A stretch of DNA of 64,000 bases from Natrarchaeobaculum sulfurireducens (GTDB lineage: Archaea > Halobacteriota > Halobacteria > Halobacteriales > Natrialbaceae). The position numbers were made by a program, and so were the translations under genes. The notes beneath the pieces were generated by a model. That model had not been told where the DNA came from and did not search any database. It worked only from the letters and a program-made list of their open reading frames with translations. The DNA lies in contig NZ_CP024047.1 in NCBI RefSeq assembly GCF_003430825.1, positions 2,728,001 through 2,792,000 on the forward strand, written 5' to 3'. Shown piece after piece: positions 8,441 to 17,576 of this stretch. Every line of letters begins with the position of its first letter. The first letter of the stretch is position 1.

Positions 8441-8704
8441 ATGGCCAAGAAAGGAACAGTCGGTAGCGCGGGCCGCTTCGGCGCACGCTACGGTCGGGTC
8501 GCACGACGACGTATCTCGGAGATCGAAGACGCGATGAACAACGCACAGGTAGACGGCGAAGACGTCACCCGCGTCGGCACCGGCATCTGGAAGAACGAAG
8601 AGACTGGTGAGGTGTTCGCCGGCGGCTCCTACCGACCGGAGACGCCAGCCGGTGTCGCCGTCGAACGCTCGATCCGCGCAGCACTCGATGAGGACGACGA
8701 GTAA
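8441..8704 (+). CDS. rpl37ae: Large ribosomal subunit protein eL43 (L37Ae), zinc-finger-less
   Basis: 87 residues. The N-terminus [19 protein letters not shown] and the C-terminal [11 protein letters not shown]...ERSIRAAL are diagnostic of archaeal L37Ae. The middle normally contains a CxxC...CxxC zinc ribbon on both sides of GTGIW. Here it reads [18 protein letters not shown] then [10 protein letters not shown], with no cysteine anywhere in the protein. GTGIW is intact, so the fold is probably kept without zinc. It is first in a tight cluster with rpoP, pcc1, pfdB and DUF3194. Confidence 0.93.
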   Translation: MAKKGTVGSAGRFGARYGRVARRRISEIEDAMNNAQVDGEDVTRVGTGIWKNEETGEVFAGGSYRPETPAGVAVERSIRAALDEDDE

Positions 8705-8725
8705 CCCCACCTCACACTGTCACGA

Positions 8726-8860
8726 ATGAGCTACAAGTGCTCCCGCTGTAAACGCGACGTCCAGATCGACGAGTACGGTGGCGTCCGCTGTCCGTACTGC
8801 GGTCATCGCGTGCTGCTGAAAGAACGCAGTCGCGACGTCAAGGAAGTCGACGTCAACTGA
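8726..8860 (+). CDS. rpoP: DNA-directed RNA polymerase subunit P
   Basis: 44 residues, [19 protein letters not shown] followed by [16 protein letters not shown]. The zinc ribbon CxxC-x(13)-CxxC and the basic C-terminus are those of archaeal Rpo12 (eukaryotic Rpb12). It lies 21 bases after rpl37ae and 5 bases before pcc1, the conserved archaeal gene order, so co-transcription is likely. Confidence 0.95.
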   Translation: MSYKCSRCKRDVQIDEYGGVRCPYCGHRVLLKERSRDVKEVDVN

Positions 8861-8865
8861 CGAGC

Positions 8866-9132
8866 GTGTCTTTTCACGACGCGACCCTCGAGTTCGAGTA
8901 CGAACGCGAGTCGCGTGCCCACCTCGTCGCCGAGAGCGTCGGCCTCGAGGTGGGTGAGATCGACGACGATCGCTCGAAAACGACCGTCGAGCGTGACGGC
9001 TCCTGCGTCCGGGTCGACGTCCGGGCCGGGGACGTCGTCGCGTTGCGGGCTGCGCTCAACACCTGGATTACGCTGGTCGACGTCGCCGAACGAACCGCAA
9101 GCGCCGGCGACGGGGTCGTAGAGACCCGCTAA
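8866..9132 (+). CDS. pcc1: KEOPS complex subunit Pcc1
   Basis: 88 residues from a GTG at 8866, five bases after rpoP. Reads [13 protein letters not shown], then [30 protein letters not shown], the beta-beta-alpha pattern of Pcc1. Pcc1 is the dimerisation subunit of KEOPS, which makes the t6A modification on ANN-decoding tRNAs. The rpl37ae-rpoP-pcc1 order is widely conserved in archaea and supports the assignment. Confidence 0.88.
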   Translation: MSFHDATLEFEYERESRAHLVAESVGLEVGEIDDDRSKTTVERDGSCVRVDVRAGDVVALRAALNTWITLVDVAERTASAGDGVVETR

Positions 9133-9196
9133 CCCGCGTCGGCTCCGATCCATACGAAAGCGTGTCTTTTTCCGTCCGGAGGGCGACCGTCGAGAC

Positions 9197-9589
9197 ATGC
9201 AAGGAAACCTGCCGCCGGAAGCACAGGAGAAAATCGAGCAGCTTCAGGACCTTCAGGAGACCGCCCAGACGGTCGCCATCCAGAAGCAGGAAGCCGAATC
9301 GAGCCTCACCGAGTCCCAGAACGCACTCGACGAACTCGAGAACATCGATGAAGAAACCACGATGTACCGTAACGTCGGCGACCTCCTCGTCGAAACCGAC
9401 TACGAGTCGGCCCAGGAAGACCTAGAGGACAAAGTCAACTCCCTCGAGATCCGCCTCGAAACCCTCGAGAAACAGGAAGACCGCGTCCAGCAGCAGTTCG
9501 AGAGCCTCCAGGAGGACCTCGAGGGCCTGCTCGGCGGTGCAGGCGGCATGGGCGGCCCAGCCGGCCCCGGTGGTCCGGGCGGCGCGTAG
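9197..9589 (+). CDS. pfdB: Prefoldin subunit beta
   Basis: 130 residues. [19 protein letters not shown] starts the first long helix, [15 protein letters not shown] is the beta hairpin, and a second helix follows with heptad spacing. The last 20 residues form a Gly/Pro-rich tail ([14 protein letters not shown]) typical of haloarchaeal prefoldin beta. Partner of prefoldin alpha in the jellyfish-shaped chaperone that holds unfolded proteins. The next gene starts at the base after the stop. Confidence 0.95.
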   Translation: MQGNLPPEAQEKIEQLQDLQETAQTVAIQKQEAESSLTESQNALDELENIDEETTMYRNVGDLLVETDYESAQEDLEDKVNSLEIRLETLEKQEDRVQQQFESLQEDLEGLLGGAGGMGGPAGPGGPGGA

Positions 9590-9844
9590 ATGAGTCAGGC
9601 AGATCCGTCCGACGAGGAGGTCGTCCGGGTGGCCGCCGAGGCCGCCGAGGGACTGGTCTTCTCGCGGTACAAACAATCAGCCGTCCGTGACCTCGACGTG
9701 ACGGTCACGTTCGAGGAGGGCGTCCTCGAGGTCGACGTCTATCTCAACGTCCCCGGCGCTGAAGACGACTCAGAGCCGGAGCAGGTCGCCGACGACGCCG
9801 CACTCGCCGCACGAGAAGCGGTCGACGACCTGTTCGAGGCGTAA
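9590..9844 (+). CDS. DUF3194 protein
   Basis: 84 residues starting MSQADPSDEEVVRVAAEAA, with VTFEEGVLEVDVYLNVPG and DDAALAAREAVDDLFEA. This small alpha/beta protein accompanies prefoldin beta in many euryarchaea and is annotated as DUF3194; its function is unknown. It directly abuts pfdB (zero spacing), so it is almost certainly in the same transcript. Confidence 0.85.
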   Translation: MSQADPSDEEVVRVAAEAAEGLVFSRYKQSAVRDLDVTVTFEEGVLEVDVYLNVPGAEDDSEPEQVADDAALAAREAVDDLFEA

Positions 9845-9937
9845 CTCGGCTCGAGCCGGGTTCGATTTTCGAGACGGTAGTGCAACAGGAGCCCAGCGAC
9901 CGCCGAGCGACAGTGTTCCTGACGCTCAGTGGCGACG

Positions 9938-12298
9938 CTAGTCGTCGGGGGCAAGAAGTTCGATGGGATGTGGAACCGGTCGCTCGAGCAGCGTCTCGAG
10001 CTGGTCGCCACAGGAGGTGCCGCTGGCGACGACCGTCTCCGCGGACCCGACTTCGTCGGCCACCCGTTCGCCCACGTCGACGCTCACCTCGTAGAACTCG
10101 CGTTTGTAGCCGAAGCTCCCGGCCATCCCGCAGCACTCGGCGCTCGTCGTCTGCGGGTCGTAGCCACAGCGCTCGAGTAGCGCGGTCGTCGGGGCCTCGA
10201 GGCCGAGGGTGCGCTGCTGGCAATGGGAGTGGTACGCGATGGGTTCGTTGCCCGCACCCGTTTGTAACACCGCGGCGTCGGCTCCGGTTTCGACCAGTCC
10301 GTAGACGTACTCGCAGATTTCGTAGCTGTTCTCGGCGAGTGTTTCGTACGACGCCTCCGGAAGCAACCGTTCGTACTCACGATGGAAGGCGGCGAGGTCG
10401 GAGGGCTCGATTACGACGAGGTCACGGCCAGCGTCGAGGTCCTCGACGACTGCGGCATATAGCCGACTCGCCTGCCGATCCGCCGTCGACACCATCCCCT
10501 GAGAGAGCGGGGCGCGGCCGCTCTCTGGGAGGTCGGGAACCCGAACCGGGACGCCGAGGGCCTCGAGCGTCCGGACGGCGGCTTTTCCGCGGTCGACGTC
10601 GACGAAGTTGGTGTAGACGTCGGGATAGAGGATGGCCTCCCGGTCGGGACCGCCAGCGGCTGCCCGTTGCTTCGATTCCTTGGGGTCGCCGTGTCGTGCC
10701 CCCGGCTCCGACGCTCGCGTTTTCGAGGCGGCAAAGCCCCCTCGCGTCTCGAACCAGTCGACGAGCGTCTCACGCTGAAACGTCGGGAGGTCGCGTCGTC
10801 GGTCGATTCCAAGCGCCTGCTCGAGCATGGCGCGGACAGGGGTGGACCCGACGAGCCAGTTCGAGACCGGCGCGGTGGCGCTGGCGAGTCTCGCCACCGT
10901 CCCGACGTTACCGAAAAAGCGCTTTCCGAGGTCGAGTCCGCCGGTCTCGGCGTCGGGCGTCAGGCCGTCGACGAGGAAGTCGGCGGCCGCGGGGTCGGCC
11001 CCGCGGTTGTGTCGGTCGCGGACGACGGTGTTGATCCAGGGGATATCGATTTCGACGGGACAGGCCTCGACGCAGCGACTACAGCCCGTACAGAGGTCGT
11101 TGAACTCCGCGGCCGATTCCTGACCGTGAACGCCAGCCTCCCAGCCAGTGGCGATGCCGCCGGAGTAGGTCTCGCCGCCGAACCCGTGGCCACCGACCGA
11201 CTGGAAGTTCACACACGAGTTCGAACACGCCCCACAGCGGATGCAGTAGAGCGTCTCGCGAAGCTGGTCGTCCTCACGCATCGCCATCCGCCCGTTGTCG
11301 AGCAACACGAGGTGAAAGTCGCGGTCGGTCGTCCCGGTTGCCCGAGCCGAGCCGGTCTCTTTGCCGTCGCTCGAGTCCGGGACGATCGGCTCGTCGGCGT
11401 CGAAGTCGATCGTCGGCGAGTCGGTCGGCGGCGTGAGCATCGTCACGTACTGGGCGATCGACTGGCCAGTCGCACTCTTGGCGATGAGGTCGACGAACGG
11501 CTCGAGATCGCTAATAGAGGGGACGAGCTTTTCGACGCCGGCGATGGCGACGTGCGTATCGGGCGTGACCGCACACTTGCGGGCGTTCCCCTCGTTCGTC
11601 ACGAGTGCGATCGTCCCCGTTTCGGCGACGACGAAGTTCGCGCCGGTGATCCCGACATCGGCCTCGCGGATGCGCTCGCCGAGGTGGTCGCGGGCGAACC
11701 GGGTCAGCGCTTCCGGCGTCTCGAAGCGTTCGTCGGGATCGAACGCCTCGGTCAAGAGGTCGGCGATCTCTTTGCGCGAAAGGTGCATCGCCGGGCCGAC
11801 GATGTGTGATGGCGACTCGTCTGCGATCTGGAGCACCCACTCGCCAAGGTCGGTCTCGGTGACCGTGATCCCCTCGCGCTCGAGGGCGTCGTTGAGGTCG
11901 ATCTCCTCGGTCGTCATCGACTTCGATTTGACGACCGACGGGGCGTCCACAGCGGTATCGTCGTCGGCAGGCTCGCGAGCGGCGCTGTCGACGACGACGT
12001 CGGCCACGTATCTGTTCGCGTCCGCCGCATCGTCGGCGAGGTAGACGGTGCCGCCGTTCGATTCGACGGCCTCACGAACCGTCTCGAGGAGTTCGGGGAG
12101 GCGCTCGATCGCGTCTTCTTTGATTGCCCTGGCCGTCGCTCTGCGGTCCTCGAGGGTGTCCGTGGCCGCATACGTCGCCGCTCGGCGGTTGTTGAGGGTA
12201 CTGGCGTTCGCGTATATCGCCTCACCCTCGGTCGACAACAGATGACGGAGCCTGGCGGCCGTCTGGCTCCGGTCGTCCGTTCGGTCGGCCATCGTCAC
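9938..12298 (-). CDS. LUD-domain/4Fe-4S/CCG fusion, LutB+LutA-like (paralogue 1)
   Basis: 786 residues. Residues 1-330 form a LUD (DUF162) domain with VKSKSMTTEEIDLNDAL, DIGITGANFVVAETGT-type motifs and VTNEGNARKCAV. Then two 4Fe-4S motifs, CIRCGACSNSC from about residue 352 and CTGCSRCVEACPVEIDIPW. The C-terminal third is the LutA/GlpC-type cysteine-rich region with HCQQRTLG and CCGMAGSFGY. Bacterial LutABC oxidises L-lactate to pyruvate. Here LutA and LutB functions are on one chain. It shares the transcript with the LutC-like gene upstream (4-base overlap). Close paralogue of the gene at 39664, but far from permease and dehydrogenase. Confidence 0.9.
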   Translation of the reverse strand: MTMADRTDDRSQTAARLRHLLSTEGEAIYANASTLNNRRAATYAATDTLEDRRATARAIKEDAIERLPELLETVREAVESNGGTVYLADDAADANRYVADVVVDSAAREPADDDTAVDAPSVVKSKSMTTEEIDLNDALEREGITVTETDLGEWVLQIADESPSHIVGPAMHLSRKEIADLLTEAFDPDERFETPEALTRFARDHLGERIREADVGITGANFVVAETGTIALVTNEGNARKCAVTPDTHVAIAGVEKLVPSISDLEPFVDLIAKSATGQSIAQYVTMLTPPTDSPTIDFDADEPIVPDSSDGKETGSARATGTTDRDFHLVLLDNGRMAMREDDQLRETLYCIRCGACSNSCVNFQSVGGHGFGGETYSGGIATGWEAGVHGQESAAEFNDLCTGCSRCVEACPVEIDIPWINTVVRDRHNRGADPAAADFLVDGLTPDAETGGLDLGKRFFGNVGTVARLASATAPVSNWLVGSTPVRAMLEQALGIDRRRDLPTFQRETLVDWFETRGGFAASKTRASEPGARHGDPKESKQRAAAGGPDREAILYPDVYTNFVDVDRGKAAVRTLEALGVPVRVPDLPESGRAPLSQGMVSTADRQASRLYAAVVEDLDAGRDLVVIEPSDLAAFHREYERLLPEASYETLAENSYEICEYVYGLVETGADAAVLQTGAGNEPIAYHSHCQQRTLGLEAPTTALLERCGYDPQTTSAECCGMAGSFGYKREFYEVSVDVGERVADEVGSAETVVASGTSCGDQLETLLERPVPHPIELLAPDD

Positions 12299-12801
12299 CG
12301 ATCCTCCAGGAGAACGACGTGCACCTCACCCGGTCCGTGGACGCCGTGGACGAGTCCGCCCATGTCGGCGGTCGCGCTCCGGCCGGTGGCGAAGACGACA
12401 CTGTCGTCGCCGGCTGCAAACGCCCGCTCGAGTCGATCGAAGCCAGCTCCGAGATCCGGAACGACGTCGCTCTCGGCGACGACGGCGACGTGGCGCTCCG
12501 GGTAAAGACTGAACGGTTCCTCGCCCGCCGTGGTCGACTCGATGGCGACGGTGCCGGACGCTGCGATGGCGAATCGGACAGGCGTAATTCCCGTTTGCGC
12601 ACCGACGAGGTCGGCCGACGTCGGCGCCGTTTCGACCGTCGCTGGAAGCGAAACATCGTCGAACGGGAGCGGGACGCCGACAACGGGTGGTTCGAGTGCC
12701 GCCTCGATCGCCTCCGAAGCGTCGGACGCCAGGGTAAGAGTGAACGATACCTCGAGCGCCTCGAGTGCCCGTTCGAACCGGCTGACGGTGTCGAGAGTCA
12801 T
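12295..12801 (-). CDS. lutC: LUD-domain protein, LutC-like (paralogue 1)
   Basis: 168 residues. VGVPLPFDDVSLP, TGITPVRFAIAASGTVAI, HVAVVAESDVVPDL and the C-terminal TGRSATADMGGLVHGVHGP are shared with the second LutC-like protein at 39138 and with bacterial LutC. Known role: part of the lactate-utilisation complex. Its stop overlaps the start of the LutAB-like fusion by 4 bases, which indicates translational coupling. Confidence 0.88.
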   Translation of the reverse strand: MTLDTVSRFERALEALEVSFTLTLASDASEAIEAALEPPVVGVPLPFDDVSLPATVETAPTSADLVGAQTGITPVRFAIAASGTVAIESTTAGEEPFSLYPERHVAVVAESDVVPDLGAGFDRLERAFAAGDDSVVFATGRSATADMGGLVHGVHGPGEVHVVLLEDR

Positions 12802-12896
12802 TTCCTGACGAATTCGGTCGGACGATCAATAGCATGTCGGACGCTGACCGAGACGCCCTCGAACGCTCCAGCGTCTCTCCGATCTCACCGGAGCCG

Positions 12897-13433
12897 TTAC
12901 AATGCAGTGTCGTGTTCGCCCTGGAAATCCCGCTGGGCGCGGTACTCCTCGACGAACGCAGAGACGTCGAACTCGAGCATCTGGCTCTCGAAGTCCCGTC
13001 TCGCGTCGTCGTCTTCGGCGTGGCTGATCGCGTGTTCCATGAGTTCGACGACGAGTTCGACGATGATCTCGTGGAGACGGCGGGCGTCGAAGTCCGTGAC
13101 CCAGACCAGCGTATACCCGACCGCACCGTCGTCGCTGGCGTCGTGGACGACGACCTTCTCGGGGAACTCCTCCATGACGATCCCCAGCAGATGCGGCGTC
13201 CCGAACGTCTCGAACTCGTCGTCGGACTCGATCGTCTCCGCTAAGACCGCCACGAGCGACTCCGGAAAGAACCGAGAGGGCGGGTGGACGTCGGTCACGA
13301 CGGCGTGCGTCGAGCCACAAGAACAGGTGAGCTCACGCATCCCGAGATCGAGGTCGTGCGGATCGATCGCTTCGTCACACGGAAGCTCGAGACGACGGTC
13401 GTCGGCCGGACCCGGAACACGGGGGGCTGCCAT
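12897..13433 (-). CDS. Haloarchaeal hypothetical protein, DUF5815-like
   Basis: 178 residues from MAAPRVPGPADDRRLELPC. A CxC near LTCSCGSTHAVVTDVHPPSRF suggests a metal-binding knuckle. It then runs TFGTPHLLGIVMEEFPEKVV, VWVTDFDARRLHEIIVELVVELMEHAISHAED and a helical acidic end. I believe this corresponds to the uncharacterised haloarchaeal DUF5815 family; the name is from memory of the pattern. A 9-codon longer start at 13460 is possible. Confidence 0.7.
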   Translation of the reverse strand: MAAPRVPGPADDRRLELPCDEAIDPHDLDLGMRELTCSCGSTHAVVTDVHPPSRFFPESLVAVLAETIESDDEFETFGTPHLLGIVMEEFPEKVVVHDASDDGAVGYTLVWVTDFDARRLHEIIVELVVELMEHAISHAEDDDARRDFESQMLEFDVSAFVEEYRAQRDFQGEHDTAL

Positions 13434-13519
13434 GGGTCGTCGTTCGACTCGGTCGGACAAAAGGGCGACGACTCGAGGAAAAGGCTTTCACAACAGCTCG
13501 GCGGGAGCGTACCGAACAG

Positions 13520-13930
13520 TCAGGGCCAGTCGTCGCGGACGGGTTCGGCGTCGTCGTCGGCGTCGTCGACGCTCGCAGCGACGATCCAGTCGGCAGCCTC
13601 GGCGGCGTCCTCGACGGCCAGATACTCCCAGCCGACCTCGTCGGCCAGCTGCTCGTCTTCGTCGCTCGCACCGATGTAGACGTAGCGGTCGGTCTGGAAC
13701 TGGTCTTTGACACCCTCGAGGCTCTCGGCTTTCCCGCGGGGACCCGAGAAGAAGTCCTGGCGGATGCGGTTCTTGCGGGTGAAGTTGGTCACGACGTAGG
13801 TCGGTTCCTCCGAGACGACGCCGATGTACTCGGTCCAGCCTCTGGCGTCCTCGAAGACGCGTTCGGGCGAGGCGAGCTCTTTCAGGGCCTCGAGCTCGAA
13901 CGCGAGGGTCATATCGCTGTCGCCGTTCAT
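13520..13930 (-). CDS. Haloarchaeal hypothetical protein (DUF7124-like)
   Basis: 136 residues from the ATG at 13930 (MNGDSDMTLAFELEAL). Conserved-looking block: WTEYIGVVSEEPTYVVTNFTRKNRIRQDFFSG, then DQFQTDRYVYIGASDED, then EVGWEYLAVEDAAEAADW. Alpha/beta, soluble, acidic tail. Resembles an uncharacterised haloarchaeal family (possibly DUF7124); function unknown. The TTG six bases upstream is a less likely start. Confidence 0.7.
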   Translation of the reverse strand: MNGDSDMTLAFELEALKELASPERVFEDARGWTEYIGVVSEEPTYVVTNFTRKNRIRQDFFSGPRGKAESLEGVKDQFQTDRYVYIGASDEDEQLADEVGWEYLAVEDAAEAADWIVAASVDDADDDAEPVRDDWP

Positions 13931-13984
13931 ACGCAATCGAACGGCCGCGTCGGGGAAAACCGCTTCGATACGTCGAGGGAGGCC

Positions 13985-14221
13985 CTACGAACACGAGATC
14001 CGATAGTAGTCGGTGAAAGCGATCACGTCCCCGACCGAGAGCGATGTCTCGGCGGCTGTCAGGGGGCGATCACTACCCAGCAGGACGAGAAACTCCTCGA
14101 GAGCGGCCGCCTCGAGCTGGTCGATGTGTCGGACGGTCGCAGGTGGCGCCACCGACTCGACGCGGCGAACCGTTATCTGCCGGCTGCCGAGATCGGTATG
14201 AGACTGTTCACTGGTGGCCAT
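13985..14221 (-). CDS. Small haloarchaeal hypothetical protein (78 aa)
   Basis: Starts MATSEQSHTDLGSRQITVRR and contains HIDQLEAAALEEFLVLLGSDRPLTAAETSLSVGDVIAF. No signal, membrane segment or metal motif. Soluble, probably alpha/beta. I do not recognise it. It is divergent from archaeosortase A at 14357. Confidence 0.55.
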   Translation of the reverse strand: MATSEQSHTDLGSRQITVRRVESVAPPATVRHIDQLEAAALEEFLVLLGSDRPLTAAETSLSVGDVIAFTDYYRISCS

Positions 14222-14356
14222 GTTGTATGCTAACTATAATCACAACACGACTTAACCGTTACGCTCGAGTTCGTTCTGGCCGGTTCCAGCAGCCACGTAT
14301 GAACGGCGGCGAGACGTCACATTGATACACCGAGCGTTCGTTCATACGACGTGACA

Positions 14357-15370
14357 ATGCCGCCTCTCCCTGTCGCGTCCGGGAGTACGTCGCCTGTCGG
14401 CCTCGAGTCCGCTATTGCACCGGTACTCGCCCCGGCGATGGTGAACTCCCCGCTGCTGGACGCACTCGCCTGGGTCGCGATCGCGGGTTTTTTCGGTGCC
14501 GTCGTCTTCCAGTGGCGAGGTGGGACCGACCTCGCCCGGCAACTCGCCGCCGGATCGTGGCTCGTCTTCGGCCTCTTCTGGCTCACGATGGTGCCGTACT
14601 ACTACCTCGACGCCCAGAGCCCGATCCAGACCGTGCTCGCGCTGGCTGCTCTCCCGCTGTGTGTCTACACCGGCTACCTCCTGTATTCAGGCCGTGAGTC
14701 GTTGTTGTTGCTCTCGAAGGCCGTCGCCATCATGGGACTGATCTACCTCCCCGCAGAGACGATCCCGTTCGTCCGCCAGTGGCTGATCGAGACGACTGCG
14801 ATGCAGGCACACTTCGTGATGGACCTGCTAGGACACGCCCCCGGACTGAGCGAGGGCGCAAACGGCTACCAGAGCCGGTTCGACTTCGATCCCGACGAGA
14901 CGGTCACCGGTCGAACGACCTACATCGTCCTCGCCTGTACTGGACTCGGGAGCATGGCGATCTTCGGCGGGCTCATCGCCTCCGTCTCCGCACCGCTGAA
15001 ACGCAAACTCTCCGCGTTCGCGCTCGCGATCGGTGTCATCTGGTTTCTCAACCTCCTGCGCAACGTCTTCATCGCGCTCGCCTCGCCGTACGGCTGGTTC
15101 CAATTCGACTGGCTCGTCTCGTTTATGACCACCTACATGGGCGCACAGCCGGATCGTGTCTCCTTCCTCGTTGCACACAACTACGTCGCCCAGTCGCTGT
15201 CGGTCGTCGCGCTCGTCGGGATTACCTTCCTCGTGGTCAGAATCCTCCCCGAAGTGCTCGCACCGCTCGAGGAGGTGCTGTTCGTTCTGAGCGGCACCGA
15301 GTACGACCTCTTCGAGGCGTTGGGCCACGAGGAGGCTCGCCCCGACGCCACCGGCGACCGCGAGCAGTGA
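14357..15370 (+). CDS. artA: Archaeosortase A
   Basis: 337 residues from the ATG at 14357 (a GTG two codons upstream is possible), with about eight membrane helices. The exosortase/archaeosortase catalytic layout is visible: Cys in YIVLACTGLGSMAIFGG, Arg in FLNLLRNVFIALASPYGW, and the third site around DRVSFLVAHNYVAQS. ArtA cleaves the PGF-CTERM tail of S-layer and other surface proteins and attaches an archaeal lipid at the membrane. Its stop overlaps the GTG start of the metallophosphoesterase (GTGA), so they are co-translated. Confidence 0.93.
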   Translation: MPPLPVASGSTSPVGLESAIAPVLAPAMVNSPLLDALAWVAIAGFFGAVVFQWRGGTDLARQLAAGSWLVFGLFWLTMVPYYYLDAQSPIQTVLALAALPLCVYTGYLLYSGRESLLLLSKAVAIMGLIYLPAETIPFVRQWLIETTAMQAHFVMDLLGHAPGLSEGANGYQSRFDFDPDETVTGRTTYIVLACTGLGSMAIFGGLIASVSAPLKRKLSAFALAIGVIWFLNLLRNVFIALASPYGWFQFDWLVSFMTTYMGAQPDRVSFLVAHNYVAQSLSVVALVGITFLVVRILPEVLAPLEEVLFVLSGTEYDLFEALGHEEARPDATGDREQ

Positions 15371-16077
15371 CCGAGTCGGTCGACGTTCCGTTCTCGCTCT
15401 CTCGCCGGGCCGTCTATCTCCCGGCAGCCGACGCGCTCGTTCTCGCCGACGTCCACCTCGGCCGAGCCGCCGCCTCGAGCGTCGATGCCCCGATCGACGA
15501 CGGTGCCGACGTCTGTGATCGACTGGCTGACGTACTCGAACGAACCGACCCCGCGACGGTCGTCGTCGCCGGCGACCTCCTCCACTCGTTCGACCACCTT
15601 CCGCGTGGCACAGAGCGCGACCTCGCGGCCCTCGAGTCGGTCGTCGAAGACGCCGACGCCTCGCTCGTCGTCACGGCAGGCAACCACGACCCGATGCTCG
15701 AATCCGTCTTCGACGGGGCACTGACGACAGAGTACCGACTCGCAGACGGCGGGACGGTCGTCTGTCACGGCCACGAACGTCCCTCGAGCGAGGCCGAACG
15801 GTACGTGATCGGCCACGACCACCCGGCGCTGTCGGTCGACGGTCGGAAACTGCCGTGTTTTCTCTACGGCCCGGCCGCCTACGACGGCGCAGACGTTCTC
15901 GTCCTCCCGGCGTTCACCCGGCTCGCCGCCGGGGCGACCGTCAACAGGATGTCGGCCAGCGACTTCCAGTCGCCGCTGATTCGAGACGCGGATGGCTTTC
16001 ACCCGGCGATCAGGGACGACTCGAGGGCGGAGACGCTGTGGTTTCCGACGCTAGGTGCGTGCCGGCGGCTGCTATAA
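15367..16077 (+). CDS. Metallophosphoesterase (PdeM/SbcD-like)
   Basis: 236 residues from a GTG overlapping the artA stop. Calcineurin-type motifs: VLADVHLGRA (DxH), VVAGDLLHSFDH (GDxxH), VTAGNHDPML (GNHD), CHGHERP and IGHDHPALS. Soluble, cytoplasmic. Resembles YbbF/PdeM-type phosphoesterases often seen alone or beside DNA-processing genes. Coupling to archaeosortase is by overlap; whether the function is linked is unknown. Confidence 0.85.
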   Translation: MTESVDVPFSLSRRAVYLPAADALVLADVHLGRAAASSVDAPIDDGADVCDRLADVLERTDPATVVVAGDLLHSFDHLPRGTERDLAALESVVEDADASLVVTAGNHDPMLESVFDGALTTEYRLADGGTVVCHGHERPSSEAERYVIGHDHPALSVDGRKLPCFLYGPAAYDGADVLVLPAFTRLAAGATVNRMSASDFQSPLIRDADGFHPAIRDDSRAETLWFPTLGACRRLL

Positions 16078-16158
16078 TTTCGTTCGAATCGGCGAGGAGA
16101 GTGATCTCGCTCACGTCGACGGACGACACGCCTCTGGACGGACCCGAAAACCTGGCTA

Positions 16159-17454
16159 CTACCGTGCCGACGCGTCCTCGAGAACCGCTCCGGCCGCCTG
16201 CCTGCCGCTCTCCATCGCCCCCTGAATCGACGACCAGCGTGTGTAATCGCCCGCGAGGTAGATCCGCCCCTCGGGATCACGGACGTCCGGCAGCCCGTCG
16301 TGGGCGCCAGGTGGCTGATCGAACTGGGCGAACGGGATGCGTTCGGTGTGGAGAGACTCGAAGCCGCCGAAGAGCCGTTCGGGAAACCACGACTCGAGCG
16401 TCTCGCGGGTTCGCTCGGCCAGTTGCTCGTCGCTCTCCTCGCGCTCGCCGAGGTACGTCGCGCTGAGCAACGTCGCGTCGTCGGGCGCGTACTCGGGGGC
16501 AACGGCGCTGTGTGGGACGACCTGGTTCGGTCCACCGCCGGGACCTGCGTCACTAGCGTTCAATACGAGTCGCTTGCCCGTCTCGAGGTCGGCGTCGCCG
16601 GGCAGTCGATAGTACTGGGTGACACAGCTCCGCCCAGTCGTCGGAATCGACTCAACGCCAGTCAGTTCGCGAGCCGTTGGCGGATCGGTCGCGACGATGA
16701 CGGCGTCGGCCGCCAGCGTCTCGTTGGTCGTCCACACCGTCACGCCCCCGTCGCCGTCGGACTCGACCGCTTCGACCGCTCGATCGGTCTCGAGCGTCGC
16801 GCCCGAGTCACGGGCATACCTGGCGAGTTGGATCGGAATCGCTTCCATACCCGCCGCGGGAACCACGGTGTCGCCGGCGGCAAGTGTTTGGAACGTGTAC
16901 TCGAAGACCCGTTTCGAGGTCGAAAGCGTACGATCGAGACAGATTCCGCCGTAAAACGGTGCGGCGAAGTTATCGATGAACCGCTCGGAGAACCCCCGGT
17001 CGCGCAGGAACGCCTCGATCGTCCCGTCCGGCCCGTCGAATATCTCGTCGGGATCGACTCGAGCGAGATCAACACGCAAGCGCGCGACGCGGAGTTTGTC
17101 GCCGAAGGAGACGTCGCGATTGAACAGCGTCGCCGGCAACGCTCGCGGATCGCGAACGGGATCGGCGAGCGTCGACCGGTGACCCGGCCGGGCAAGGATC
17201 GCCCCCGGCGCGAACCGACGGAGGTCGAGCGCCTCGAGGTCGAGCTCTCGCTTTACGGCCGGATACGCGGTGAACAGTACCTGAAAGCCGCGGTCGAATC
17301 GGTAGCCGTCGCGCTCGAGCGTCCGGACGCGGCCACCGACCGTCTCCTCGCGTTCGAGCAGCGTGACGTCGACGCCGCCGGCAGCGAGATGACGAGCCGC
17401 GACGAGGCCCGCCAGTCCACCACCGACCACGACGACGTGGGGTGTCGAAGTCAT
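16159..17454 (-). CDS. FAD-dependent amine oxidase/phytoene-desaturase-like protein
   Basis: 431 residues. VVVVGGGLAGLVAARHLA at residues 7-24 is the dinucleotide-binding GxGxxG, followed by LLEREETVGGRVRT, the GGR motif of the amine-oxidase/protoporphyrinogen-oxidase superfamily. C-terminal IYLAGDYTRWSSIQGAMESGRQAA is the second FAD-binding block. Substrate not determinable. Haloarchaea use such enzymes in carotenoid metabolism, but no crt genes flank it. It is divergent from the first poly-gamma-glutamate hydrolase gene. Confidence 0.85.
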   Translation of the reverse strand: MTSTPHVVVVGGGLAGLVAARHLAAGGVDVTLLEREETVGGRVRTLERDGYRFDRGFQVLFTAYPAVKRELDLEALDLRRFAPGAILARPGHRSTLADPVRDPRALPATLFNRDVSFGDKLRVARLRVDLARVDPDEIFDGPDGTIEAFLRDRGFSERFIDNFAAPFYGGICLDRTLSTSKRVFEYTFQTLAAGDTVVPAAGMEAIPIQLARYARDSGATLETDRAVEAVESDGDGGVTVWTTNETLAADAVIVATDPPTARELTGVESIPTTGRSCVTQYYRLPGDADLETGKRLVLNASDAGPGGGPNQVVPHSAVAPEYAPDDATLLSATYLGEREESDEQLAERTRETLESWFPERLFGGFESLHTERIPFAQFDQPPGAHDGLPDVRDPEGRIYLAGDYTRWSSIQGAMESGRQAAGAVLEDASAR

Positions 17455-17576
17455 GCGATTTAGTTAGCAATCCGGACGTAAAGCTCTGGACCCAACGGCG
17501 GGATCCGGTTCGACCGTCTGCAGGCGAATATATACTAAACGTATTTCAACGGATAGTCTGTACCAATTGCCGTTGG

